This document shows, piece by piece, positions 1 to 5,455 of a stretch of 5,630 bases of DNA; the first letter of the stretch is position 1, and the number at the start of each line of letters is the position of its first letter. The stretch is from JBGTGT01 sp051439375 (GTDB lineage Bacteria > Cyanobacteriota > Cyanobacteriia > Cyanobacteriales > Microcystaceae). Made by a program: the position numbers and the translations under genes. The notes beneath the pieces are model-generated. The model saw nothing but the letters and a program-made list of their open reading frames with translations. It was not told the origin of the DNA and searched no databases. The stretch lies in the NCBI GenBank assembly GCA_051439375.1, contig JBFRWB010000135.1, positions 1 through 5,630 on the forward strand, given 5' to 3'.

Positions 1-132
1 GGGTCGGATTTAAGGCAAGTGCAGGATTTGTTAGGCCATGCTGATCCCAGGACTACGGCTTTGTACGCTCATGTGGCTGACCGGTGGCGTAATAATCCGG
101 CCTTGAGGTTGGGGGTAAAGGTTCCTCTTTGA
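1..132 (+). CDS. Tyrosine recombinase / integrase, C-terminal end (5' truncated by window)
   Basis: Reading frame 1 is open from the first base to TGA at 130-132 and gives 43 residues. They contain the end of a tyrosine-recombinase catalytic domain. The segment LLGHADPRTTALYAH holds the conserved Gly-His of the active site (local residue 13) and, nine residues later, the nucleophilic tyrosine (local residue 22). This is the same spacing as in XerC/XerD, where the tyrosine attacks DNA to form a 3'-phosphotyrosyl link. A short basic tail follows (RWRNNPALRLGVKVPL). The Arg-Lys-His-Arg part of the site lies outside the window, so the subfamily (phage/ICE integrase or plasmid resolvase of Xer type) cannot be decided. 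The family is clear from motif and spacing; the biological role is inferred. Confidence 0.88.
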   Translation, partial: GSDLRQVQDLLGHADPRTTALYAHVADRWRNNPALRLGVKVPL

Positions 133-192
133 GCAGCTAAATGGGATCAAAAAGAGGATGAATGGGTGATCATCTGCCAGGATAAGGTTCGG

Positions 193-248
193 TGATTCAA
201 CTCATCTTAAATAAAAATCTAAAAACGGTTTTTGACGTTTTTGAATCA
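193..248 (+). terminator. Possible weak terminator hairpin after the recombinase gene
   Basis: TGATTCAA (193-200) and TTGAATCA (241-248) are perfect 8-bp inverted repeats. Inside them AAAAACG (221-227) can pair with CGTTTTT (236-242); the two stems compete for the last few bases. A T-rich run follows about 20 nt later (near 270-276). The structure is AT-rich and therefore weak, but it sits about 60 nt beyond the recombinase stop and is a reasonable place for transcript ending. It could be chance in AT-rich DNA. Confidence 0.28.
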
Positions 249-680
249 ATTTGACTCTGTTTGCGAATGACTTTTTTTGTTTCAAGTTTCCTCTTTAAGT
301 TAGGTAAAGAATTAGAAAAGTAATTATACTTATCGGTTATAAATGTGTTATATATGAAGTGTGATTAATTCAGGTGAAATCGACAAAAAAGCTACATAAT
401 AACCCTAATCAATCTCCCCACTTATGTCCGTGAGATTCTCAATTATCTGTGGTTAAAATTAAGCAATTTCAGAGCAGAGTGAAGTGAGATTTTCTTCAGA
501 TAGCTAGGATGAAGTCGCTACATCGGGACATGGACTGACTTCAAGAGAAGAGAAGGGGGAAGTTTTTGTCATGAATTTATAGTAATGAAGAAAAGAAGAT
601 AATAAATATTTGAGAAAAACTCTTTGTTTGAGAAAATTTTTTGAAATCAAGTAATAAAAAAATAACCATTATTAAATCAA

Positions 681-687
681 AGAGGAG
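681..687 (+). promoter_or_regulatory. Ribosome binding site of the GH13 gene
   Basis: AGAGGAG lies 10 nt before the ATG at 698. The codon at 692-694 in the same frame is TGA, so translation cannot start upstream. Site and stop together fix the start at 698. Confidence 0.8.
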
Positions 688-697
688 AAGTTGAATT

Positions 698-2512
698 ATG
701 TATGAAGATTTTGGTGCTATCGTTAACGAGCAACAAGTAGAATTCAGATTGTTTCTTCCTGATAACACAGTTGCTCCCGATCAATACACAAGAGGCGGGC
801 AGCCAAACATTAAAGAAATCAGAATTAGGGGAGATTTCCAGGGTAAAATTGGGGGAAAAGATTGGGACTTTAACTCTGCCCCCATCATGACGAAAAATCC
901 CCATCCCAAAGGATGGTTATACACCTATCAAATCCCTGAAAATTTATCAGATGGATTCTACCAATATAAATATTTCGTCACCTTTGAAAATGGAACAACG
1001 CGGTGGGTAACTGATCCTTGTACTAAGTATGGTGGTCAGGGAAATAATGAAAATGCTGCTTTTGTGATTGGTGGTCCTGTGGCAACCGTTCAACCCATTG
1101 CCAATCGTCTCCCACTACAAGACTTGGTTATTTATGAGATGATGATTGATGACTGTACCGCCGAATTTCGAGGTGCTACAGCCCCCATTGATGCGGTTGG
1201 GAATCAACTGGATTATCTCCAAGAATTAGGGATTAATGCCATTGAGTTTATGCCTTGGACTGCCTGGCCAGGAGATGCTTTCAATTGGGGTTATGAACCC
1301 TTCCTCTTTTTCTCCGTAGAAAACCGCTATATTGAGGGCGAAAATGATCCTACCAATAAAATCTATCGGTTGAAAGCCCTAATTAATGACCTTCATCGCA
1401 GAAATATCCATGTGATTATGGATGGGGTTTTTAATCATGTTAATGCAGGATCTAATCCTAATCGGGGCTTCCCTTACACCTGGCTTTATGAAAATCCTCA
1501 TGATTCCCCCTATATTGGTAGCTTTGCACCAAGTCCCTATGATCTTTTTGAGGATTTTGATTACAACAATAAATGTGTTCAAGAATTCATTGGTGATGTT
1601 TGTCTCTATTGGTTAAATACCTACCAAATTGACGGTATTCGCTTTGATTATACACGGGGATTGTATCACCAAGGAGATGCTAATGCAGGAATCCCCAAGT
1701 TAATCTCTGATGTCAAAGCAGATATGCAAAAACAAGGTAAACAAAATGTTGCATTAATGATTGAGCATCTTTTAGACAATCCTTATGATGCCATTAATGA
1801 TACTAATCAAATTGGTGCGTCTGCTTGCTGGTTTGAACCCTTCCGATATAAATCCGTTGACTATTCACGGAATAGTCATATTGATGGCGAAATTCTTAGA
1901 ATCCTCAACGCTAATCTTGATTATGCTCCAGGTAAATGTCCAGTTACCTATATTGAGACTCACGACCACTCAACCATTGTTAATCGAATGGGAACAAGGA
2001 GCCAATGGTTTAAGACTCAACCTTCGGCAATCGCTTTGTTAACTTCCCCAGGTGCGGTAATGATACACAATGGCCAAGAATTTGGGGAAGATTACGAGTT
2101 GAGTGAACCACGGGTTGTATCCCGTCCTTTACACTGGAGGGAGTTTAGTAATGATTTTATTGGACAAAGGCTCTATCACCTATATCAACAATTGATTAAG
2201 ATCAGAGCAGAACATCCCGCATTGCGTTCAGCGAATTTCTTTCCTTATCCCGTTAATCATCCTGATGGATACGGTGCTTTTCCTGATAAAAATGTGGTGA
2301 TCTACCATCGCTTTGGACAGGGTAATAACAATCACTTTGAACGGTTTATTATTGTCCTCAATTACTCAGATTTGGCTCAATATGTTGACATTCCATTTTC
2401 CAGTAATGGAGAATGGCTTGACCTACTCAATAAAGACAGGGTTGTGGTGGGAGATTTCCGCTTACATAACCAAAGAATTAACTCCAATTGGGGAAGGATA
2501 TATTACCAATAA
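698..2512 (+). CDS. GH13 alpha-amylase-superfamily enzyme with N-terminal CBM48-like domain
   Basis: This 604-residue protein belongs to the glycoside hydrolase 13 clan, whose members cleave or rearrange alpha-glucosidic bonds in glycogen, starch or maltooligosaccharides. Residues ~12-125 look like the beta-sandwich CBM48/E-set domain of branching and debranching enzymes (IRGDFQG, GFYQYKYFV, WVTDP). The catalytic barrel spans ~140-500. All four conserved regions are visible: region I MDGVFNHV (D242, N246, H247), region II GIRFDYTRG (R315, nucleophile D317), region III MIEHLLD (acid/base E356) and region IV ETHDHS (H422, transition-state D423). FNWGYEP (~195-201) and HNGQEFGED (~457-465) resemble glycogen-branching-type enzymes. 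Residues ~515-604 form the usual C-terminal beta domain. No signal peptide or membrane segment is seen, so it should be cytoplasmic. The catalytic set is complete, so activity is expected. Whether it is a branching enzyme, amylase or trehalohydrolase-like enzyme cannot be settled; it is shorter than typical GlgB, and region IV differs from GlgB. Fold and family are sure, the exact reaction is not. Confidence 0.93.
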   Translation: MYEDFGAIVNEQQVEFRLFLPDNTVAPDQYTRGGQPNIKEIRIRGDFQGKIGGKDWDFNSAPIMTKNPHPKGWLYTYQIPENLSDGFYQYKYFVTFENGTTRWVTDPCTKYGGQGNNENAAFVIGGPVATVQPIANRLPLQDLVIYEMMIDDCTAEFRGATAPIDAVGNQLDYLQELGINAIEFMPWTAWPGDAFNWGYEPFLFFSVENRYIEGENDPTNKIYRLKALINDLHRRNIHVIMDGVFNHVNAGSNPNRGFPYTWLYENPHDSPYIGSFAPSPYDLFEDFDYNNKCVQEFIGDVCLYWLNTYQIDGIRFDYTRGLYHQGDANAGIPKLISDVKADMQKQGKQNVALMIEHLLDNPYDAINDTNQIGASACWFEPFRYKSVDYSRNSHIDGEILRILNANLDYAPGKCPVTYIETHDHSTIVNRMGTRSQWFKTQPSAIALLTSPGAVMIHNGQEFGEDYELSEPRVVSRPLHWREFSNDFIGQRLYHLYQQLIKIRAEHPALRSANFFPYPVNHPDGYGAFPDKNVVIYHRFGQGNNNHFERFIIVLNYSDLAQYVDIPFSSNGEWLDLLNKDRVVVGDFRLHNQRINSNWGRIYYQ

Positions 2513-2536
2513 CGGATTAGTTTGGGAAAACTGAGA

Positions 2537-2569
2537 GAGCATCCCATTTTTGACAAAAATGGGATGCTC
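2537..2569. terminator. Perfect 15-bp hairpin, probable transcription terminator after GH13
   Basis: GAGCATCCCATTTTT (2537-2551) and AAAAATGGGATGCTC (2555-2569) are exact reverse complements around a GAC loop. The hairpin begins 24 nt after the GH13 stop. On the plus strand it is followed by A6 rather than a T run; on the minus strand a short T4 occurs just beyond the stem. It may stop transcripts from either side, since the DUF2235 gene points toward it from the right. The missing T tract on the plus strand keeps this from being a textbook intrinsic terminator. Confidence 0.6.
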
Positions 2570-2590
2570 AAAAAAGGAAAAGTACATAAA

Positions 2591-2716
2591 CGCAAATTCT
2601 CAATAAACAGTATGGTCGGGCATCCGAGAACTGAGGCCAACCACCTGAACAACTGGGGACAGCCCCGCCTATGGCTAGCTACTGCGAGAGTGGAGATAGT
2701 TAAGCGGTCTGGATGA
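2591..2716 (+). pseudogene. tnpB: tnpB 3' fragment (IS200/IS605-type TnpB C-terminal tail)
   Basis: The plus-strand frame ending at TGA 2714-2716 encodes about 41 residues, beginning RKFSINSMVGHPRTEANHLN and continuing with NWGQPRLW. Functional TnpB proteins end in a similar variable tail, with VGHT/VGHP placed soon after the last catalytic aspartate motif (the NAA.NI region). Here everything before the tail is missing, including the RuvC-like DED residues and the CxxC zinc ribbon. The open frame continues upstream to a TTG at 2522 only by chance, through the hairpin after the GH13 gene. The protein is not expected to function. The assignment rests mainly on position before a recognisable right end and on the VGH tail; a sequence search is needed for certainty. 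Confidence 0.6.
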
Positions 2717-2780
2717 GCCAGTAATCCTTTCGCAGTGATGCTTGGAGAATCCACTCCCTGAAGTGAGTGGAGTATGTCAA
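2600..2780 (+). ncRNA. Putative orphan reRNA (omegaRNA) scaffold of the tnpB remnant
   Basis: TnpB nucleases use a noncoding RNA made from the 3' end of tnpB through the right end of the transposon, with the flanking host DNA serving as guide. That region is retained here: GGGG/CCCC (2655-2658 with 2663-2666) can form a stem, and the terminal hairpin at 2750-2771 is intact. The fossil guide would be the first ~16-20 nt after 2780. Expression is unknown, the 5' limit is a guess, and the cognate TnpB is absent from the window. Family knowledge supports the role; activity here is inference. Confidence 0.35.
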
Positions 2781-2877
2781 CTCCCTAATATTTGATTCAG
2801 TGAATGATCCTTATTGCTTATCTCTGTGGTGATCTGAATGTGTCTTACTCTTGAGTGAGATACAACCTAGAACAGTG
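2781..2877. other. Short spacer between IS right end and DUF2235 stop
   Basis: These 97 bp lie beyond the TCAA end of the IS remnant and before the DUF2235 stop. The first bases would be the guide portion of a reRNA read from the remnant. A small imperfect inverted repeat near 2846-2861 (CTTACTC facing GAGTGAG with a two-base gap) is too tight to be a convincing hairpin. No gene is seen. Confidence 0.4.
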
Positions 2878-4083
2878 CTAAACCATTGATAATTTTTTGT
2901 GTTCTCTATCTTTTTTTGCTTTGATTTTGTCTGCAATCAATTCATGAAATTTTTTCTTGGACCACTCCGTTGGATTTTTGGGTCGATAACGAGGCTGAAC
3001 CTCGGTAGCTTGATAGCGTTGGATGACACTTTCGTGCAAATCATCAAAACCACCTTTTATCTCACGACGATGGGTTCCACAAATATTGAATAGTGATTGC
3101 GATGTATCATCAAAGGGTGCTATAGGGTTTGGACTAACGCCCTGGACTACTTCGGAGCTATTCTTTACTGGATGTGTAACACAATTTCTATCGAGTGCTA
3201 ATTCCAAACTTGTTGCTGTCACTTGTTGTATCATCCATTCTAAAGCTCCATCGGATAATCCACGTTCTTCACAACCACCACCAACAGAACCATGATTACC
3301 AGGGAACCAAACCTGATTGACCTTTTGCTTATCGTTAGCCGGTTCCATCAAAGTTACATCAAAAACCTTGCGAGTTTCATCAATGGCCACCCCATGAAAA
3401 GCGTTCTCAATGCTAGGATTAACTCTGCAATCATGAAAACTATATTTTTCATTGATCCTTTTATCCCAGTTGAGAAAAGGAATGAGATCAGGAATGCCTA
3501 ATGACGCGACTGTATCCCAACAACATAAGGCTTTAATGGGAACATGATAGTTTTCTGGATTACCATGGGCATAGTCTTCGCGAAATGCCTTCGCCTCTGT
3601 CCCTATCGGTTTTTTGTTCTCATCTCGCCTATCACGGTAAATTTTATAGGCTTTTGGTATTTCTCGGATGTTTTCTCGCTTTAATAAACCACTATTGTAG
3701 ATTAACCCAGCTAAAGAGCGTACTGTGTAAGCCCCACGACTGAAACCAAATAAATAAATGTCGTCTCCTGGTTCATAATTTACGCAGAGAAAACGATAAG
3801 CATCTAGAATTTTGTGGTCAATTCCTAAACCGAAAGCTCCTCCTGCTATTTGAATACACTTATCTAAGAATCCCCCGATTCTTTGCATCAAACTATCTCC
3901 TAAATTAGTTTCTTTAGTATTGATTTGTTTCGCTCCAATACCTTCGTCATAGTAAACAATTTGATGGATATGATTTTCATCGACTGGTTTGATTGCTTGA
4001 GCTATTTTAACGACATTGGTAGGATAGCTTTGACCTAAATCTTGCCAAGTACCATCACAACAGACAATAAGACGGCGTTTCAT
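2878..4083 (-). CDS. DUF2235 alpha/beta hydrolase (Tle1-like lipase family)
   Basis: This 401-residue protein matches the DUF2235 family, which includes the type VI secretion phospholipase effectors Tle1 and many uncharacterised bacterial hydrolases. It opens with the family signature IVCCDGTWQD (residues 6-15) and PTNVVKIAQAI. The nucleophile elbow GFSRGAYT puts the catalytic serine at S115. CCWDTVASLGIP (D190) and VWFPGNHGSVGGG (H264) are the other conserved blocks and probably supply the rest of the triad. HESVIQRY (~350-357) is a further family motif, and the C-terminus (~376-398) is lysine-rich. No signal peptide or membrane helix is seen. The ATG at 4083 is fixed by an in-frame TAG at 4099-4101 and a strong AGAGGAGG site. 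A poor promoter-like pair on the minus strand (TTGTTC at 4166-4161, ATTAAT at 4143-4138, 17 nt apart) lies upstream. It follows a broken amidase gene on the same strand, 93 bp away. An ester or phospholipid substrate is expected from the family but is not proven; secretion genes are not in the window. Confidence 0.9.
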   Translation of the reverse strand: MKRRLIVCCDGTWQDLGQSYPTNVVKIAQAIKPVDENHIHQIVYYDEGIGAKQINTKETNLGDSLMQRIGGFLDKCIQIAGGAFGLGIDHKILDAYRFLCVNYEPGDDIYLFGFSRGAYTVRSLAGLIYNSGLLKRENIREIPKAYKIYRDRRDENKKPIGTEAKAFREDYAHGNPENYHVPIKALCCWDTVASLGIPDLIPFLNWDKRINEKYSFHDCRVNPSIENAFHGVAIDETRKVFDVTLMEPANDKQKVNQVWFPGNHGSVGGGCEERGLSDGALEWMIQQVTATSLELALDRNCVTHPVKNSSEVVQGVSPNPIAPFDDTSQSLFNICGTHRREIKGGFDDLHESVIQRYQATEVQPRYRPKNPTEWSKKKFHELIADKIKAKKDREHKKLSMV

Positions 4084-4092
4084 TTTAACTAA

Positions 4093-4100
4093 CCTCCTCT
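4093..4100 (-). promoter_or_regulatory. Strong ribosome binding site of the DUF2235 gene
   Basis: The minus strand reads AGAGGAGG, nearly the full anti-Shine-Dalgarno complement, 9 nt before the ATG at 4083-4081. The same frame has a TAG at 4101-4099 overlapping this site, so no earlier start is possible. Confidence 0.85.
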
Positions 4101-4176
4101 ACTTCTTACAGTCTTTTTATTGTTAATTTCTCCTCACATTAATCAGATAAATTGTGTTTAGAACAAAATACTCATT

Positions 4177-4635
4177 CTATTCGTTAGCATATTTTTCTTT
4201 GAGCCTACGCCTAAATTCATCCATAGTCATTGAAAAAGAGCCACCTGGATCATTTTTACGCTTAGGATGTCCAGTCTCGGCAACGGCTTCATCATGGCCT
4301 TTGATTTTGTCAAAGGCAAATATATCAGGTCGTTTTTCTTTGAGATAAAGGCAAAGTTTTTCGACAGTTTCTTCTTGTTCTGGCGTAAATTTTTGATACC
4401 AACCTTTAGTATGAATACTGTCCCCTTTTTAATAACGACACTCAGATTCATCAAAACATAATTCAGAATGCGTTAACTTGCCTGTATTTTGATCAAAAGC
4501 AAACCAAGGTGCATACTTCGTTACACCATTAATCTCCACGGGTTTAAGTAAACCTGCACCTACTACTAAAGCCTTAATTCTATTATGACAGTAGCTTTGA
4601 ATAGCCAAAGCTAGAAATGAAAAAAATTTACATAA
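4177..4635 (-). pseudogene. Broken N-acetylmuramoyl-L-alanine amidase (Amidase_2 family)
   Basis: One minus-strand frame reads as a type 2 amidase on both sides of a TAA at 4431-4429. The first part (4635-4432, 68 codons) contains VVGAGLLKPVEINGVTKY and APWFAFDQNTGKLT, resembling the GIE(V/L)VNAG.L segment of the family. The second part (4428-4180, 83 codons, stop TAG 4179-4177) contains KGWYQKFTPEQEE, then GHDEAVAETG (zinc-binding His of the GHD motif) and KNDPGGSFSMTMDEF (zinc-binding Asp of the DPG motif). Such enzymes cut the bond between MurNAc and L-alanine in peptidoglycan. The N-terminal part with the first zinc histidine is absent: the frame meets a stop at 4638-4636, and no ATG starts either piece. 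Both halves share one frame, so the internal break is a substitution and not an indel. It lies upstream of the DUF2235 gene on the same strand, suggesting a former operon. The family call is confident; the protein is not expected to work unless the stop is read through or an alternative start exists. Confidence 0.8.
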
Positions 4636-4643
4636 TTAGCCAT

Positions 4644-4760
4644 CCTTATTCGACGGAGCCTAAAACTTCTATTGTTTGCCAAGTTTTTAGGGAATGAAAA
4701 ATTTCATTATCATCACTTAGTCTCCTCTTGAGACAGCATTGTAGTAAACTTAATTAAAGA
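4644..4760. other. Divergent intergenic segment between amidase remnant and parA repeats
   Basis: No complete gene is seen. A TTGAGA box at 4728-4733 could be a -35 element for parA, but the sequence 17 nt downstream (TAATTA, 4751-4756) is a poor -10. On the minus strand a short open stretch reads DDNEIFHSLKTWQTIEVLG before a TAA (4648-4646). It is in a different frame from the amidase remnant and may be a decayed 5' part of that locus, but this is not supported by a motif. Confidence 0.35.
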
Positions 4761-4809
4761 TTTCTGTAAATACGGCAATCTGTAATTAAGTTTTTCTGTA
4801 AATCTGTCA
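4761..4809 (+). repeat. Phased TCTGTA repeats upstream of parA: probable partition operator/centromere
   Basis: TCTGTA occurs at 4763, 4779 and 4795, and TCTGTC at 4803. Start-to-start distances are 16, 16 and 8 bp, so all copies sit on one 8-bp lattice. The wider consensus is about WTCTGTMAWT, and the 11-mer TTTCTGTAAAT is exact at 4761-4771 and 4793-4803. The array ends 10 bp before the parA start and overlaps the expected leader and promoter area. RHH partition proteins such as ParG and omega bind short repeats in phase upstream of their own operon, repressing it and sometimes marking the centromere. Since an RHH gene follows parA, these repeats are the obvious target. The repeats and spacing are seen directly; the binding is inferred. 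Confidence 0.68.
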
Positions 4810-4819
4810 AATCCGATTC

Positions 4820-5455
4820 ATGGCTGCAATTTTCTCCATTCAAAACCAAAAGGGAGGGGCTGGAAAAACAACCCTAGCGGTGCATCTGAGTTATGCTTTA
4901 GCCACATCTGAGCAACGAGTCCTTTTAATTGACTCTGACCCCCAAGGCTCTGCAAGGGATTGGGCTGCTGCTAGGGATAGTCAACCGCCTTTTACTGTAG
5001 TCGGACTAGACCGCCCTACCATTCACCGTGACCTGTCTTCAATGGCTAGTGACTATCACTTTGTCGTCATTGATGGACCTCCTCGCGTTTCGGAACTAGC
5101 TCGTTCAGGTATTATTGCTGCTGACTTGGTGGTGATTCCGATACAGCCTTCTCCTTATGATGTCTGGGCTGCAACTGAAGTAGTGAACTTAATCCAAGAG
5201 GCTTCTGTATTTAAAGAAAATCTGAAATCTGTATTTGTAATTAATCGTAAAATAGTCAATACAGCCATTGGTCGAGATGTGGTCGAAGCCCTTTCTGGGT
5301 TTGAGATTCCTGTCGCCAAAAATCATGTCTGTCAGCGTGTCGGGTTTGCTGAGTCAGCAGCATCTGGTCAAACTGTCATGGAAACTGACCCTAAAGGTAG
5401 GGCGGCCAAAGAAATTAAAGCGTTAGTTAAGGAGTTATTAGAGTATGTCAAATAG
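4820..5455 (+). CDS. parA: ParA-family plasmid partition ATPase (type Ib-like)
   Basis: This 211-residue protein is a deviant-Walker ATPase of the ParA/MinD superfamily; it drives plasmid segregation by ATP-dependent dimerisation on nucleoid DNA. QKGGAGKTT (residues 10-18) is the deviant Walker A with signature lysine K11 and K16. LLIDSDPQGSARDW (35-48) is Walker A' with D40. FVVIDGPPR (81-89) is Walker B with D85. PIQPSPYDVWA and INRK follow the usual ParA order. The short length and lack of an N-terminal helix-turn-helix place it with small type Ib ParA proteins, whose partners are RHH proteins such as ParG; that is exactly the next gene, overlapping by 11 nt. The ATG at 4820 is the only reasonable start, because TAA occurs in frame at 4799-4801. 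No Shine-Dalgarno sequence is seen; the space is filled by phased repeats that probably regulate the operon. Confidence 0.93.
   Translation: MAAIFSIQNQKGGAGKTTLAVHLSYALATSEQRVLLIDSDPQGSARDWAAARDSQPPFTVVGLDRPTIHRDLSSMASDYHFVVIDGPPRVSELARSGIIAADLVVIPIQPSPYDVWAATEVVNLIQEASVFKENLKSVFVINRKIVNTAIGRDVVEALSGFEIPVAKNHVCQRVGFAESAASGQTVMETDPKGRAAKEIKALVKELLEYVK
5431..5434 (+). promoter_or_regulatory. Likely ribosome binding site of the RHH gene inside parA
   Basis: GGAG ends 10 nt before the ATG at 5445 and lies within the parA coding sequence. Together with the 11-nt gene overlap it suggests translational coupling of the two partition proteins. Confidence 0.5.

Larger units (their letters stand above)
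133..697. other. 565-bp AT-rich intergenic region without a recognisable gene
   Basis: I find no convincing coding region on either strand between the recombinase stop and the GH13 start. It contains a weak AT-rich hairpin near 193-248 (separate entry). A second weak inverted repeat, GAAGTC at 511-516 and GACTTC at 537-542, has a 20-nt loop. Purine-rich stretches lie near 543-562 and 681-690; the latter is the ribosome binding site of the next gene. The DNA is clearly richer in A+T than the flanking coding regions. The promoter of the GH13 gene should lie in the right half, but no good paired -35/-10 boxes with normal spacing were found. Confidence 0.6.
2591..2780 (+). mobile_element. Right-end remnant of an IS200/IS605-family element
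   Basis: The stretch ends with a short hairpin, TCCACTC (2750-2756) pairing with GAGTGGA (2765-2771), preceded by GGAGAA and followed by GTATGTCAA. This hairpin plus GTATGTCAA tail is the recurrent right end of IS200/IS605 (tnpB/IS1341-type) elements in cyanobacteria. In this family TnpA-type enzymes cut 3' of a short tetranucleotide, and TCAA at 2777-2780 fits such a site (known for IS608). The upstream ~125 nt read as the last codons of tnpB. No left end, no tnpA and none of the catalytic part of tnpB are present, so this is a deletion remnant. The left boundary is approximate, since similarity fades near 2590, close to the hairpin after the GH13 gene. Confidence 0.72.

Noticed and set aside
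133..195. The recombinase frame continues for 20 sense codons after its TGA (AAKWDQKEDEWVIICQDKVR) before the next stop.
   Set aside because: Length is within chance, no motif is recognisable, and the protein already ends in a normal tail after the active-site tyrosine.
511..542. GAAGTC...GACTTC inverted repeat upstream of the GH13 gene as an operator or riboswitch stem.
   Set aside because: Only 6 bp with a 20-nt loop, and no match to a known riboswitch consensus could be recognised.
2503..2754. 83-codon minus-strand ORF through the IS remnant.
   Set aside because: It runs antisense through the hairpin and tnpB tail, with no homology visible and no ribosome site of note.
2846..2861. CTTACTC / GAGTGAG inverted repeat as a terminator for the DUF2235 gene.
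   Set aside because: The loop would be only two bases and the pairing includes a G-T pair; no T tract follows on the minus strand.
4227..4454. 75-codon minus-strand ORF starting MMNLSVVIKK.
   Set aside because: It is out of frame with the amidase remnant, which carries clear GHD and DPGGSF motifs in another frame; the ORF is a shadow.
4646..4739. Minus-strand ATG at 4739 followed by LSQEETK and then, after a +1 shift, DDNEIFHSLKTWQTIEVLG.
   Set aside because: It needs a frameshift, has no ribosome site before its ATG, and shows no recognisable domain.
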